DNA from: Metallyticus violacea
Lineage: Eukaryota; Arthropoda; Insecta; Mantodea; Metallyticidae
Direction of reading: 5' to 3'
Assembly (NCBI GenBank): GCA_030762175.1
Contig: CM060830.1
Location: 45,310,501 to 45,374,500, forward strand
DNA length: 64,000 bases
Shown here piece by piece: positions 1 through 11,999 of this stretch (position 1 is its first letter; every line of letters begins with the position of its first letter). The position numbers were made by a program, and so were the translations under genes. Below the pieces are notes generated by a model, which saw only the letters and a list, made by a program, of their open reading frames with translations, was not told the origin of the DNA and searched no databases.

Positions 1-276
1 GTCATTCATTGCTAGTGCTGTACGAGTATATTACGAAAGTCACTGTAATGCAAGCGAACTACGCATATATGAGATCTATGGCCCAGTTATAAATGGAACA
101 CATGGTATTAACCTGTAGCTTTGATTAATATAGCAAGGTTAGTTAAAAGATTTGAATATATGTAATTCAGTTTCATTTTGAGCAATTGTAATTTTGTAAG
201 CCAGTTTATTTGTGATGAAAAGCACCCTAGACTTTAGCATATAATGATATAGTAAGTGCATATATCTCATTTTTAG

Positions 277-459
277 GGAGGGTGGTACAGAACTGATTCA
301 ACTGATGGATGAACATTCACAGGATAGCTCTAGAGATTCAGCACAAGGTGGTGTAATGACAGAATTGGCCAGTTTAGTGCAAGGCTCAGATTTTAGGCAT
401 AATTCACCACATGAAATTCATGACTGTCGGCCCTTTATTCGAAGCTACCCCACCCACAG
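277..459 (+). CDS. Usp34: USP34 exon 1 of window (61 codons)
   Basis: Acceptor TTTTAG ends at 276 and donor GTAAGC starts at 460. The first base completes a codon from an exon outside the window, and the last two bases (AG) form an Arg codon with the next exon. The peptide contains GGTELIQLMDEHSQDSS and ends in DCRPFIRSYPTH. It is acidic and Ser-rich, the kind of low-complexity linker that varies between USP34 orthologues, so it is the least conserved exon. It is supported by its open frame and exact phase with the next exon. Confidence 0.82.
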
Positions 460-944
460 GTAAGCAATTGAAATAAAATTTTTTCTGCATATACAAGGAA
501 GCTATTTTATTGTGGCACTGGTCTTCTTTACTTGTATATCATCTATCTTATAGTATTGCAGACATTATTGCTTAATTTTATATTGCATTCATAATTGAAA
601 AATAAAAGTTTATTATCTTTATTTACATCATATTTTCAAAGTAATGGCCATGTTACCCTATTTATGTCTCATGTTTTTTGCAAAATATTAGCAGCAGTAT
701 AAACTCCTGCTGAATATAGATCTTAAGAATCTTAATAACTAGTTTTAACATATGTGAATGGCTAAACATTCACAATAGAAAGTGACAGAGAATTTAATTC
801 TCTTGGTTTTCATGGCAACAAACTTATCAACGAGCCTTTTATGTAAAGTCTGGTATCTGCAGGATAAAATAGCCTTGTACTATGCTTTCAACTTTAAATA
901 GCACTACTTTTTTTAAATTATTACAGAGTGTAACAATGTGGGCC
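460..944. other. intron sequence, nothing recognised
   Basis: AT-rich intron between exon 1 and the first repeat. No open frame with family features and no clear repeat ends seen. Confidence 0.5.
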
Positions 945-1200
945 ATGGTTTTTTTTTTTTTGACATCAGATACTATTGTTTTGTTATCTTCATCTTAACT
1001 AGAAATAAATGTCATGCATGCTATTATAATAATAAAATTTCATTCAATTTTTCAAAATATTTCTTAAGGGCCTTTTGAATGTTACAAAATAACATTGTAA
1101 ATTTATTCTTGAAAGTTACTTCTGAACAGCACTTTTGGTTGGGGAGAATTGTCATGATATTACTTAAGTGTGTAAATGAATTCCTGGACAATTGGTCACC
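945..1200. repeat. unclassified interspersed repeat, copy 1
   Basis: Starts at a T run and shares a series of blocks with 42845-43365: TGACAT, TTTTGTT, CTTAACT, GAAATAAAT, then GAATGTTACAAAA, TTCTTGAAAGTTACTT and GTGTAAATGAATT/GTGTGAATGAATT. The second copy is interrupted by a SINE. It may be the 5' part of the Penelope-like element that follows, but no coding is seen in it. Confidence 0.5.
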
Positions 1201-3130
1201 AGTAAACAAGACATACAGAAACACAATAAAATCATTAAATGATAAAGATGTAATTTATGCAAAAAGTGACATTAGATAAGGAAGGTTAGACTACAATGAT
1301 ACAAGAGTTGCTAAATAAGAAAGAATATGTACATGTCCATTCAGACCCATTAAAGGGATGTATTAATTCAGTCAATGAGGCTCTAAAAATGTGCAGTTAT
1401 CCCAGAAGAAATAAAATACAAAATAAAACTGCACAACCCAATGATTGCGAAAATATACCTAAAATTCACAGGACTGGTGATGGTATACGAGCCATTGTTA
1501 ACAATATCGGCACACCTTCATACTATTTAGCAAAATGGCTGGCTAATAGATTCAGGATACTACCAAAATTTCAATGCAGCGACATAAACCATTTCAGCTA
1601 ATAGAAAAAATTAAGAATATAAAATTACAACCTTCTGTCACATTAATATCTTTTGACGTAGAATCGCTGTTTCCAAGCACACCTTAAGATACACTTCTAA
1701 TTTGTCTGACTTAAAACAGTGAAATTAATGATGCACACATAAAGAAACACATAAAACTCACTAAAATTTGCATACCAATCCTATTTTTTATTCAAGGGCA
1801 AATTCTATAAACAAGACTCGGGACTTAACTATGGGCAGCCCCTTATCTCCATTTATAGTTAACCTCTTTATAAGCAGATTTGAAAGACACATCAAGTCAG
1901 CATTCTCATACATTAGTTAAATATGATGTACTTTTGTAACAGCGATGTTTAATACTAAGAATTTAAAATGTTTGATTTGAATTTGTAACACTTACATAAT
2001 TAATATTTAAAAAAGGAAGACTTAAGTTTCTTATTTAAGTATTAGTGATGTAAGTAGTACAAATTCGACTCAATCATTTGTTCTTAGTCACATACAATTT
2101 AAAATCTAGTACAGATATGGTGATATATTTACCATAGTTAAGAAAAACACATTGATGACACCATAAAACATATGAATGTACAAGATGAAAGAATATTCAC
2201 ATACAAAATAGAAACAGGCAACATTTGCCATTCCTGGACATTAAAATAATGAAACATTAAGGAAACCTGGAATTTGGAATCTACAGAAAAGAATGCAGAA
2301 TCACATCAAAGCGAGAGGTTTTAACCCCACATAAACATGCAGTGATCAACAGCTTAACATGCAGGCTAGTTAACCTACAAATTAGCAAGCAAGAATACTC
2401 TAAAGACACACAAATAGAAAGAACAGCCATTAAAAATGGATTTAGAAAAGACCTAGTTCACAAAATAGTACAGAAATAACACTTTCAGTAGGAAAAGAGA
2501 AGATAATTTTAAAAAATTCATATATCATCCATGGGCTACATAAAAATTTCAAAATATTCTTAAAGATTTTAATATCAGGTTGGCACCTATAAATAGATTT
2601 AATATTAAAAATTTCTCTGAATGGCAATATTATTGATAGTAATCCACTGGAGAAAAAAGCAGTTATTTACCAAATAAATTTTGCAGAATGCGAAAAAGTA
2701 TATGTTGAAAAAAAAGAGAAACATAGGCACACTTATAAAAGAATACTTCAGGAACATAAAATACAAACAAATGGAGAAATCAGCAGTAGCATCTCATTTC
2801 TGGACAGAAAACCACAAGATAGTAAATAAAGGAAAATTAATGAAATCAGCGCAGGGCATATAGAGCTAGCAGCATGGACAAAAATATATATTTACAAATA
2901 CAGATTAATAAACTTCGACACTTATAATTCATCACACCTCCACCAGAGCAGAATATACATTGCCAAGGCATAATGAATTATGAAGTAGTCGACAGACAAC
3001 TAAGTATACAGACGAAGACCTGTGAAACTTGTGCAACATTTAAACAAGTAAGTGGAGCAAATAAGAGTATGTAGTTAAACTCAATCACACAATTATGTTA
3101 ATTATATGATTAGCATTAGCATTTCAACAT
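1200..3130 (+). pseudogene. Penelope-like retroelement, decayed, RT to endonuclease
   Basis: Order of remnants: KSLNDKDVIYAKSD near 1229-1270 (PLE N-terminal KADKGN-type motif), then an open frame at 1296-1601 with NIPKIHRTGDGIRAIVNNIG and TPSYYLAKWLANRF (the PLE PKIHK...PIVSSIGTPTY motif), then RT remnants to about 2480 including a damaged RYxDD region near 2113-2137. GIY-YIG endonuclease remnants (KSAVASHFWTENHKI at about 2773) lie at 2640-2920. The end near 3045 (AAGTGGAGCAAATAAGAG) matches other PLE ends in the window. Many stops and shifts make it inactive. A short foldback element sits inside it at about 1922-2096. Confidence 0.78.
1922..2096. mobile_element. short foldback-type element, copy 1
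   Basis: Interrupts the RT region of the surrounding Penelope-like element: RT coding stops near 1918 and resumes near 2100. Its left end (ACTTTTGTAACAG, then GATGTTTAATA) and right end (ATTCGACTCAAT) match the two ends of the 139 bp insertion at 56642-56780. CATACATTAGT on the left and CATACAATTTA on the right may be a decayed target duplication. Confidence 0.55.
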
Positions 3131-3839
3131 TAAGCAATATTTACAGGAAATTAAATGAACATTTTGGAGATAGCACAAACTGGCAATCAAGAGAAGCTAC
3201 CCCTAGAAATGTAATTGGAAACCTAATGCAGCTAGATGATACAAATTTGTTTGTTAACTTCTTTTCATTTTGCCAATAATGTGTACAATATTTTGAATCA
3301 CTTTGTCTATAAGTTTTACCTATAGATAAACGCTACATGGATTGATATCTAGGAAATCTAGAAGGTCACAAACTGAATTACTATTCAATTTTCAAAGAAA
3401 ATAAATCATAGTCGTGGAAAGATTACACTGAAATATTTTTATGAGTATATTGTATTAAAGACTCATTAATTTTGTGCACATTATTACACACTAAACTCCT
3501 ATTAAAGTCATGAAGAGAAATATGGAAAATTGCTGCAGAATTTTGGCACTCTGTTATGGCTGTTAATGAACCCACTGCTATAAAACCAAGCCTTGTCATT
3601 ATAGATAATTAACAAGGAATTAGTCACTACATGGGTTGGTGTCACGTTATACACCATGACCCAGTGTTTGCCCGGAGGCGACATTGTTTAATCTTCCTGG
3701 GTTTTAAGCAGGAGATTATGCATATATCTTTTACTTTTGTCGTTACATTTCGCTAAGCTTACACTCTTTTTAGTTGTATTGACTGATCTTGCTCAAGGAG
3801 GAATTAAGTAAGAATTCCTTGCTCAATAAGGAATTAACT
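3130..3839. other. intron sequence, nothing recognised
   Basis: AT-rich. GGAATTAACTAAC-like motifs recur between 3600 and 4060 (AAGGAATTAGT, AAGGAATTAACT), but no element ends or coding were recognised. Confidence 0.4.
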
Positions 3840-3980
3840 AACTAAAATTGTTAATTGGAACATTGCACAGTGAAGCTAATCACATATTAAGATCATTGTG
3901 TGGTTGAGTCAAACTAACACTCTTTTGCTCCACTTACTAACTTACTTACTAACTTTTGCTTCACACAATGATCTTAATAA
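3840..3980 (-). mobile_element. Penelope-like terminal fragment
   Basis: Contains GCACAGTGAAGCTAATCACAT, an ATTAAGATCATTGTG block and ACACTCTTTTGCTCCACTTAC, the reverse complement of the PLE end signature seen elsewhere (GTAAGTGGAGC...AAGAGTG...TTCACTGT). No hammerhead core is left. Confidence 0.6.
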
Positions 3981-5144
3981 AGGAATTAACTATTTAATTA
4001 TGAATAGATTGTTGAAACCACCAAAAAAGTTAATTATTTCCATGTCCAGGAATTAGTTTAGAAACTACATGAATTTATAGGACTTCAGTTTAATAATTTT
4101 TGTGGCCTTAGAACAGAAAAGCAATGTAAGTGCTTCATGTAGATCACCAACCAAAAACTGGTTTATATTTTGTTAAACTCTTCAATACAGCATTTTCATA
4201 CTGGAGAGGAAAATGAAGTACCATCGATGAAAGAAATCAATAGACTAATCATATTGAAATGAATCCAAAGCTGGTAGGTATATTTTATAAAGTTTCCTAA
4301 ATGCTACTCCAGTTCCAATGAATGGATACAATTATTCATCTCTATAATGAACTTGGACTAAAATTAGGCACTTTTGATAAACCTGTACAAAATTCAGTAC
4401 CTGCCTGATTGCTTCATTAACACATGCAATAGCTGGATGCTTCATGAATTTTGGAACCTGGCAGCATGTCTTCTCATGTTCAAAATTTGGTAATTGATTG
4501 TTATTACTAGTTTACCTTGCAAATACTACTGCATCTCCCAGCATTTGTACTTGTTTCTAGCACCAGGTATGCAGCCTGCCTTGTTTCATCTGATGTACAG
4601 TTCGCTACCTTGTATCTTCAGAAAATTATTTCCTTGAATATTTCATATATATGCAACTAACAAAATATGAACTTATTCAAAAACAGCTTATGTGCTCCAT
4701 GTTGAAGCATCTTGCTTTTGTGATTTATATATATAATATTAAAAACTTTTAAAATTAACATGAAACTGCAATAGTTTTACCAAGCATGAATGATATTTAC
4801 AGAGAATTGATTTTATGAGAATTGAAGCGTGGTATTGGGAATATGATGTGGCAATATCTCATCTGAATGGCAATACTCTTAAGAGTACAAGACTAAACAT
4901 CATGTCATTTGACAAGCACTAAACACTTTGGTTGTTCATATATGATGGGTTCTGAAACTGTTCTTAAAAGCAATAGAGAAGTGGCATAGTTTTGTATGAT
5001 ACTAAAAACAGTCCCTTTTGGATACACCTTTTTGTAAACAAACAAAATATTTTAACAATGTTGCACTACTTTCACCTTAACCACTGCACACCGTATTTCA
5101 TATTTCTCAATCAACTGCTGACTGCATTATTGATCTGTTGGCAG
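3980..5144. other. intron sequence, nothing recognised
   Basis: AT-rich intron end before exon 2. No element or RNA gene recognised. Confidence 0.4.
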
Positions 5145-5283
5145 AGAGCTGATGGATGAGATGCTTAGTGGTGAAGAAGGAAGCTATTCATCTCGAATGA
5201 GCAACAAATCAGAAAAGAACATGGCAGATTTTGATGGGGAAGAATCAGGATGTGATGATGAGCTAGTGCAGCTGGCTGCCCAG
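5145..5283 (+). CDS. Usp34: USP34 exon 2 of window (46 codons)
   Basis: Acceptor TTGGCAG ends at 5144 and donor GTATGT follows 5283. The peptide begins (R)ELMDEMLSGEE and contains SEKNMADFDGEESGC, a stretch nearly identical to vertebrate USP34, followed by DDELVQLAAQ. The conserved acidic block identifies the gene. The exon ends in phase 0. It is followed by a 12.1 kb intron, the largest in the window, which holds SINE, mariner and many Penelope-like insertions. Confidence 0.93.
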
Positions 5284-5454
5284 GTATGTAATTCTATTGA
5301 ACAGCTGCATTATATATAGAAATTGCTTCATGATTAAACTGAACAATTGTAAACTTATGCTAAAACTATAATGATTTTGTAACAGATAATATCACATTTT
5401 CTGTTATATAAAAATATTTTTACTATAGCTGTTCTACACTTTAAAATATATTGC

Positions 5455-5737
5455 CATGGGTGGCCAAGGTCATTAAGGTACAGACTCGTGAGCGGGAAGT
5501 CTGGGGTTCGAATCCTGCCAGGACCTTTCTCCCTGACTGAGGTTTTTTCCAGGTTTTCCTCAGTCCTCATAAATGGTAAATGCCGGGGAGGTACCCTAAA
5601 CTTAGACCTGGAATGTTTCCTTCCTTAAATATTATGTTTCCTTTCCCAATATATTATTTCATTTCATGTGTCACCAGTGTCCACTGCCTGTGGTGCCCCA
5701 GTAGTTAAAATGGGCGTTAAACACTATTAAAAAAAAT
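5455..5737 (+). repeat. tRNA-derived SINE, family A
   Basis: A tRNA-like head (GGTGGCCAAGGTCATTAAGG) is followed by a perfect Pol III B box, GGTTCGAATCC, at 5505-5515. The body contains TTTTTTCCAGGTTTTCCTCAG, CTCATAAATGG and ACCCTAAACTTAG, ending TTAAAATGGGCGTTAAACAC plus an A-rich tail. Other copies are at 12575 (+), 16785 (+, partial), 24505 (+) and 57525 (-). Confidence 0.85.
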
Positions 5738-6240
5738 ACTTTAAAATATTTTTACAAAATTAGCACACAAATGGTAATTATCCTTCCAAGAAATTGTTTC
5801 AAACATGAATTAGCTGAAGAAAATATTCATGTTATCTCTATTCTGGCAGAATTTACACTTTCAAGAATCAACAGTTGGAAGAAAAAATGTCGGCATAGGC
5901 GCATAAAACATTATGGACTACAAAAAACACATTTCTCTCACTTTTGTACGTGCTAAGCATGCAATAAAGCATGCATTCACAATATTAATTAAACCAGGAA
6001 TCTAACACAGTGAAACATGCATTAATAATCTCTTTGAGTCAAAGTATTTAGACACACTCTTTTTGGTTTCAAGTACTTGTAAACTGATTAAGATAATGAA
6101 TTAAATTATGGATAATTATGGTGCTCGTAACTAACTTAAGCTAATATCTAAACCTAGCTTAACTTAACAAAATATTTGTTTTACAAGAATTATCTTGAAG
6201 CTTAAATTTATGTTAAGTTTCAGTTAACAGTTGATCATAG
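5738..6240. other. intron sequence, nothing recognised
   Basis: AT-rich; a 61 codon open frame here has no family features. Confidence 0.4.
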
Positions 6241-6420
6241 CATTCGACATAGTGATACTATTATACCTCACCTTGGATTGCTTAAGCAAGTTCATTCTAT
6301 TGTCGCCAGAGAACATAAGTCAGTCTCTAGTTGATGGTGACAGTAAGTGTTCTTGAAACATGTTTTGGATTTTAAACAAGTAGTGAGGTATAACAGTGTT
6401 ACTATGCCATATGCTGTGAC
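6241..6420. mobile_element. Penelope-like terminal foldback unit
   Basis: Imperfect inverted ends CATAGTGATACTATTATACC (from 6249) and its near complement at 6390-6412 enclose a hammerhead-like stretch: TTGATGG at 6339-6345, then TTCTTGAAACATGTTTTGG with the palindrome ACATGT at 6358-6363. The core is degenerate (TTGATGG in place of CTGANGA). AAGTAGTGAGGTATAA corresponds to the AAGTAAGTGAAGC block of other PLE ends. Confidence 0.55.
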
Positions 6421-7608
6421 CAAATGATATACTATGACAGCTTCACTGTTGATAACTTCTGTTTAATTCTTTGTTATTAAGTTAACAAGTTGCATTCACT
6501 GTAGAACCCACTATGCTAGCAGGTAAATCCTTTTAATAGGGGTGGCACTATTTTATTTATTTTTAAATTAATGTAACATAATCTGGCAGCATAAGTAATA
6601 CCAACTTGTAAGCTTTACTTCCATGCATTGGCACATATGAGTAGCACTTGGGAAAATGTGCACTTTTCATATAAAAACTAGCTAAAATATGGTTCAGTGT
6701 ATATCATGTTCCTGTCATTTTACATTTACATCACACACTTGAATCATCTCAGCAACCAAAATATGTCATTTTGGAGGTTAGTATTCACATAAAAATATGG
6801 CCTCCAGGTTTGGGTATTGTGTAACCGGATGAAGAACTCATACTGATAGTCTGGCCTATTTTTTTATTCATGTATGCATTTACACTTTAAAAAGTAAACT
6901 AAACTATCAAAGAAAAGCATGAATCACTCATTTCAAATAGCCCACTGTCATTCACTATTGCTACAGATGCATCTGAGCTACTGAGTACAATGCTAACTTG
7001 AGACATGTGCATGTGGTGATTGATGGATGTGAATGTAAAGCACTACCAGATTAGGGTGTTGTGAATGCCAGCTGAAATTTTTCAAGAATTTAGTATAAGA
7101 AAATTGTCCTTGAAAACAAGGCAAATACCAATAGTTTGTAGCCTCTTCACTGCAAAGTACTTACCAGTGATGTGGCATGGTTATTGTAATTGCTGGGCAA
7201 AATACTTTCTGAAAGGGGCCGAGCCTACCAAATATTAGACTCATATATGCTAATTTTTATTGACAAATTAAAGTATTTTGTTATTTAAATTAGTGTGCTG
7301 TTTGTGACATAGATAGCATTCATCAACAATTTGACGAAGGCTCAATTTGCTTTATGCAAACATAGTAGTGATTTTTCAAGTCCCTAAAGGGGGGGGGGGG
7401 GGTGAAGGGTGTCTTTCATGGATATGAACTTATACTTTTGGAACTATTAATAGTGAAGTAGTAAAGTAATATTGACATAAAGTTGGTTTGGTGGCACTTG
7501 GTTTTTTTAATTGAACATTAAACATGTTCCTGTCATCAGCAGAAGACCAATTGGTAGAAGATGCTCAATCCATGGTCAGAGAAATTGATCAAATATATCC
7601 AGTGATGG
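6421..7608. other. intron sequence with a 14 nt G run
   Basis: AT-rich with no recognised element. A run of 14 G lies at 7389-7402, striking in this composition and possibly length-variable. Confidence 0.5.
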
Positions 7609-7610
7609 TA

Positions 7611-8365
7611 CAAGGGCCATCCAGAAAGTAAGTCCCAATCGCGCCTGGAGATGGAACCACTTGGGATAGGAATGCGCATGCGCAGGAGTAGAGAGGAAGT
7701 ATGTGGGAATAATGCAGTAAAGTTTCAGCCTTGTGACGGCCGTGGTTACCGCGCTGGGCTAGGAGAAAATGGCTGCTCTGATATTGTCTCCTGCCAACTG
7801 CGAGGTTCGTGCAGTCATCCAAGGTTTGCTCGCTCAAAAGCAAAGTCCAGCAGAGATCCATCGCCAATTGTGTCAAGTGTATGGACACGACATTATGGTA
7901 AGACGATGGTGCCTGCAGTTCACTGAAGGACGAACCAATATTCACGACGACGACCGTAGTGGCCGACCGTCCCTGGTGATGGCAGAAGTGTTGGAAAGTG
8001 TGCGGCAAGCAATTGAGCAGAACCGGCGCTTCACAATTTCAGAACTCTCGTCAATTCCCCAAATGTCTCGCTCCCTTGTGCACGAAATTGTCTCCCGGAA
8101 GCTTACACAATTGGCGATGGATCTCTGCTGGACTTTGCTTTTGAGCGAGCAAACCTCGGATGACTGCACGAACTTCGCAGTTGGCGGGAGACAATAAGAG
8201 AGCACCTATTTTCTCCTAGTACAGCGCGGTAACCACAGCCATCACAAGGCTGAAATTTTACTGCATTATTACCACATACTTCCTCTCTATTCCTGCGCAT
8301 GCGCATTCCTATCCGACTAGCGGTGCCATCTCTAGGCGCGATTGGGACTTACTTTCTGGATGCCG
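7611..8365. mobile_element. foldback mariner derivative flanked by TA
   Basis: TA duplications at 7609-7610 and 8366-8367 flank an element beginning CAAGGGCCATCCAGAAAGTA and ending with the near complement. Instead of short TIRs, about 260 bp from 7611 to 7870 is repeated inverted at about 8104-8365, so TIR, 5' UTR and start of the transposase gene are present at both ends. The central 230 bp is single copy. The catalytic half is absent, so it is non-autonomous. Confidence 0.88.
7769..8107 (+). pseudogene. mariner transposase, N-terminal DNA-binding part only
   Basis: The open frame starts MAALILSPANCEVRAVIQGL and continues through VYGHDIMVRRWCLQFTEGR and DDRSGRPSLVMAEVLESVRQ to LSSIPQMSRSLVHEIVSRKL. 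This is the paired helix-turn-helix region and GRP-type linker of mariner transposases (about 112 residues of the usual 345). Reading then runs into the inverted copy, so the DD(34)D catalytic domain is missing. It could still bind TIRs if expressed; that is inference. Confidence 0.85.
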
Positions 8366-8367
8366 TA

Positions 8368-8740
8368 ATATTTCAAAGTTCATAATGCTGTTTTTATTTG
8401 TAAATTTTTTTACATGTCTTTTTAATTATAAAGTAATATTATATTAAGCAACTGTAGCTCCAGGATATGTCCTATATCATGTGAAATGATGAAAAGGATG
8501 AATAAATAAATTAATTTGCTTCATAATTCCAAAAGTTTGTAAGTGTGTTTCAATAATTTTTTTTTTAATCAATTTTATGATTTTCTGACCAATAGAGGTT
8601 GCCACTGCCAATTTCTGTATATATTCATAACAGACATTTCTGAAATGTTTTTAGTCTAGGTTTCCAAATTTCTTTTTGTTTTTCTGATATATACCAGGTT
8701 ACAGTATTTGCAATTGATTTGGTAGATACCAAATGAGACA
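8368..8740. other. intron sequence, nothing recognised
   Basis: AT-rich spacer between the mariner derivative and the next Penelope-like element. Confidence 0.4.
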
Positions 8741-10240
8741 CGGATTTTCAGAAAATACCTCATAACAGACAAATCATAAAAGCCTTGAATAACAAACAGA
8801 TAATTTATACCAAAGCAGATAAAGGGAATAAAATTATATTATATGAAGATGTAATGTAATCCCTTCTAAAAAATAAGAAATATCCTAAAATTAAAGAAGA
8901 TCCATCAAAAGAGGGCATCAGGGAAGTCAATGTCACATTAAAAAGAGTAAAAGCATTAACAAATAAAAAAAGACAATAAGTATGAGATTGATTATAAACA
9001 ATTGGCTCACCAACCTACAAGATAGCAAAATGGTTTTCCCAGGAATTCCGTTCTTTAACAAAATTTACAAGATTAAGAATATAATACAAATGAAAAATAA
9101 TTTGGAAGCTCTATATTGGGAAGCTAGAGAAAAAACGATAAATATCAGCATCCCAATGGCCGCTAGCAACCAGCCATCCAACCGACCAAGAATATAAAGC
9201 TTTTTAATTTTATTGAAAAAGCTAAGAATCTTTTGATGTGTCTGCATTATTCCCCAGCATTCTTAGAAAAAGAATATATAAATTTTAAAAAAATTGGCTT
9301 ATATCCATACATACATCTGCTGAAGCAGTAGATGAGTTTATCAGTTTGACAGAACTATGCATCAACCAGGATTATTTCAGTTTTAATGGTAAATTTTACC
9401 AACAAAGTTCCGGATTGGTTATGGATAACCCTCATTCACTTCTTGGCAAATTTGTTTGATCTTGAAATTTGCCTAGCTGACACTTTTCCTCTAATTTTTA
9501 AGACTAGGCACAGATATATGGATGATATTGTTGCTATTATACTTAAACATCTGGTTAACAATGTCTTAAAATTATTAAATTTACAAAAAAGATCAATGCG
9601 ATTTACATTAGAAATTGAAAAGAATGGTGGATCCCTTTTTTGGATTTGGTTATAAAAGACAACAGTTTGGCCTTTGGAATATATAGGAAACCTTTCCACA
9701 GTGGTAATTACATTAAAAATAATAACTTTAATCCCAAAACAACTAGCATGTCATTTTAAATAGCCTTGCATACAGATTGGTGAATATTCCATCACTACGA
9801 AAGAAAATACGAAGAAGAATAACAGTACATCCACAAAGCATTATCTAATCCATAAAAAATTAATAGAAAAATGACTAAAAAGTTTAAAAGAAAGAAAGAT
9901 ATCAAAGACACATTGCTATTGCAAATAAAAAAAGGTATGCATTTCAAAAAATTTACTTACTATCCTAGCATGTATCATCAAATTTAAAAATGTTTAAAGA
10001 AAAAAAAATATTGTTGGCTCCTCAAAATATTCACAGTATTAAAAATGTATTATAATCTTCTTGCAAAAATGATATATCTTAGGACAAGAAGTCTGGTATC
10101 TTCAAGACACCATCGGATATATTCAATAAATTTCTCCAACTGCCTACAGAGTAGGCTTCTACCAATTGGCCTTCTACTGCTGATGGGAGCTAATGTGCCT
10201 GAAACATATCAAATTTAAAAAGCAAATAAGTGAAGTAAGT
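8740..10240 (+). pseudogene. Penelope-like retroelement, RT with RYMDD
   Basis: Remnants in order: IIYTKADKGNKIILYEDVM at about 8800-8856 (PLE N-terminal motif), KIAKWF-like and strand remnants to 9380, DYFSFNGKFYQQSSGLVMDN at about 9370-9430, PLIFKTRHRYMDDIVAI with the catalytic RYMDD at 9512-9526, then SMRFTLEIEKNGGSLF and AFGIYRKPFHSGNYIKNN at about 9590-9720. Endonuclease coding after about 9900 is very eroded. The end near 10178-10240 has CTGATGG, GAAACATATC and AAGTGAAG, a degenerate terminal hammerhead block. Frameshifts at about 9385 and 9640. Confidence 0.8.
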
Positions 10241-10409
10241 GTCCCTAAACCAACTGTATATTCATGTTGTCTTTCATGCAGTTTAGGCTAGCCTTGGTTT
10301 CAGCTGAATTGATAAAATCTGCCTTCTTTTGGGATTTTGTAGAGGCTGAAGTCCAACAGAAGAACTGGTTGCAGACGATATCATTTTTTTTTAAATAATG
10401 TTTCACTAA

Positions 10410-10510
10410 CTTTGCAATCTTTTATTGGAAACCACTCAAATTTAATTAATTTTATTCCAGTTAACTTAAGTATTTTTCAAAGGCTGTTGCCTTCATCATC
10501 AGCATGGTTC
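10410..10510 (-). mobile_element. Penelope-like terminal fragment with hammerhead core
   Basis: Reverse-strand unit carrying the 3' block AAATTTGAGTG, shared with the foldback units at 22395-22575 and 19333-19435, next to a hammerhead-like core. Confidence 0.6.
10468..10502 (-). ncRNA. hammerhead-like ribozyme core
   Basis: On the minus strand: CTGATGA, then TGAAGGCAACAGCCTTT (stem II AAGGC/GCCTT with loop AACA), then GAAA. The core is consensus; the stem III palindrome is lost (AATACT). Confidence 0.55.
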
Positions 10511-10589
10511 CACTTACAGCATCCCAGCGTGATATTAAAATGCTGATCTGTTACTGTTGTTTGAAAGTTCAAAATTAACTAAATTTTCT

Positions 10590-11990
10590 TTAAGTAAAAA
10601 ATGTACTTACGAAACTGTAGACAATGGAGTGGTAATATATCCTACATTAATGTGTTCAAGTTGTTAACACTAACTCCACTTACTTTTTTAAAACTTTGGA
10701 ATAGTTTCAGGAGAGGTTCCTCCCATCATCGGCTGCTGTTGACTGAATGCCGTTGTTCAAAACGGGGGATGGACACCCATTCGCTCCAATGGTGATATCT
10801 TGTGGTTCTAGTAGAAACTTGTTGAGTTCATCCAGGGGCAGAAAATAAAATTCATTAAGTTCTTCTTATTTTTTAAAATGAAAATTCTCTCCCATGTGAA
10901 TAGTTCTATTGGGTTGTGAAGTTGTGTCAGTAGTTTAATTTCTGGTTTTATTTCATGATTTTTGTTCCAAAAATGAGCTGCTATTGCTGATTTGTCTATC
11001 TGTTTCAATCTAACGTTCCTAAAGTGTTCTTTTCCTCGAATTTCTAAATTTCTTTTCGTTTTTCTGAAGTAGCTCTGCTCACAATCTGCACATTTAATCT
11101 CATATATTCCTGATTTTTGCTCTGTAGGGATGGTATCTTTCATTGTGCTAGGTACTAAATTTTTTATATTATATTTGTTCTTTGGGGCTAACATAATTCC
11201 ATGTTCTTTGAATATCTTCTTAAATTTGTTGTGATAAGTTGAGTGGTATGTGAAACTTTTGAATTTATATCTTTCTTTGGTGTTCTTAAGTGTGGAAACT
11301 TCCTTAATGTCTTTTAGCTTTATTGATGATTTTTGTTACTGAGTTTGTGTTGATACCGTTGTTTATAGCCGTGTTCATTTTGTGTTGGTGTTCCATTTTG
11401 TACTCAGTTTCAGTCAATGGGATGTTGATTAGTCTGGGTGCTAAACTGTGAAACGCTGCATATTTATGTGGGATGGGGTTATAACTATAATTTTTATGTA
11501 ATTTTCTGTGTGTGTGTGTTTCCTGTGAATTCCAAAGCTAAGACTGTTTGCATTTCTTATTATTTTTAAATCTAGGAATGGGAGACATCCATTTCTCTCC
11601 ACTTCTATGGTAAACTGTATAGATTTGTGTTGTAAGTTAAGGAGTTTCAATGCATCTATAGAATGTTTTTTTGGTATTATTGCAAATATGTCGTCCACAT
11701 ATCTATGCCATGTCTTGAAGATCAACGGGAACACTTCGGTGATATGTACTTCGAAGGAACTCATTAAAAGATCTGCCAGAAACCGAGACAAAGGGTTTCC
11801 CATAGCTAGGCCGGAAACTTGTTGGTAATATTTTTTATTGAAACTGAAGAAGTTTTGTTGGATGCAAATATCGGTTAGTTTTCAGCAAATATTCCCATTT
11901 TCCTTCTTTTCTAAGCCATTATCAACTCCAGTGGAACAGCATGATTCTTATTAGGATTACAGAAAAAGAGGTTGTAAAAATTCCAAGTTG
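10590..11990 (-). pseudogene. Penelope-like retroelement with RT and endonuclease frames
   Basis: On the minus strand an RT frame (11441-11803) has MGNPLSRFLADLLMSSFEVH, FKTWHRYVDDIFAII with RYVDD at 11690-11704, and GCLPFLDLKIIRNANSLSF. This is the C-terminal palm and thumb of PLE RTs. A second frame (10808-11194) is the GIY-YIG endonuclease: GIYEIKCADCEQSYFRKTKR, then KQIDKSAIAAHFWNKNHEIK and a tail with LHNPIELFTWERIFILKNKK. The YIG motif reads YFR, so the Ile-Gly is lost. A frameshift lies between the two frames (11195-11440). The terminal block at about 10700-10732 contains CCGATGA...GAAAC, a damaged hammerhead. Confidence 0.85.
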
Positions 11991-11999
11991 AATGTTTTC

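Noticed and set aside
5505..5515. Possible tRNA genes at B boxes (5505, 24557, 47860, 63150)
   Set aside because: The heads do not fold into full cloverleaves and continue into shared SINE bodies, so they are SINE promoters.
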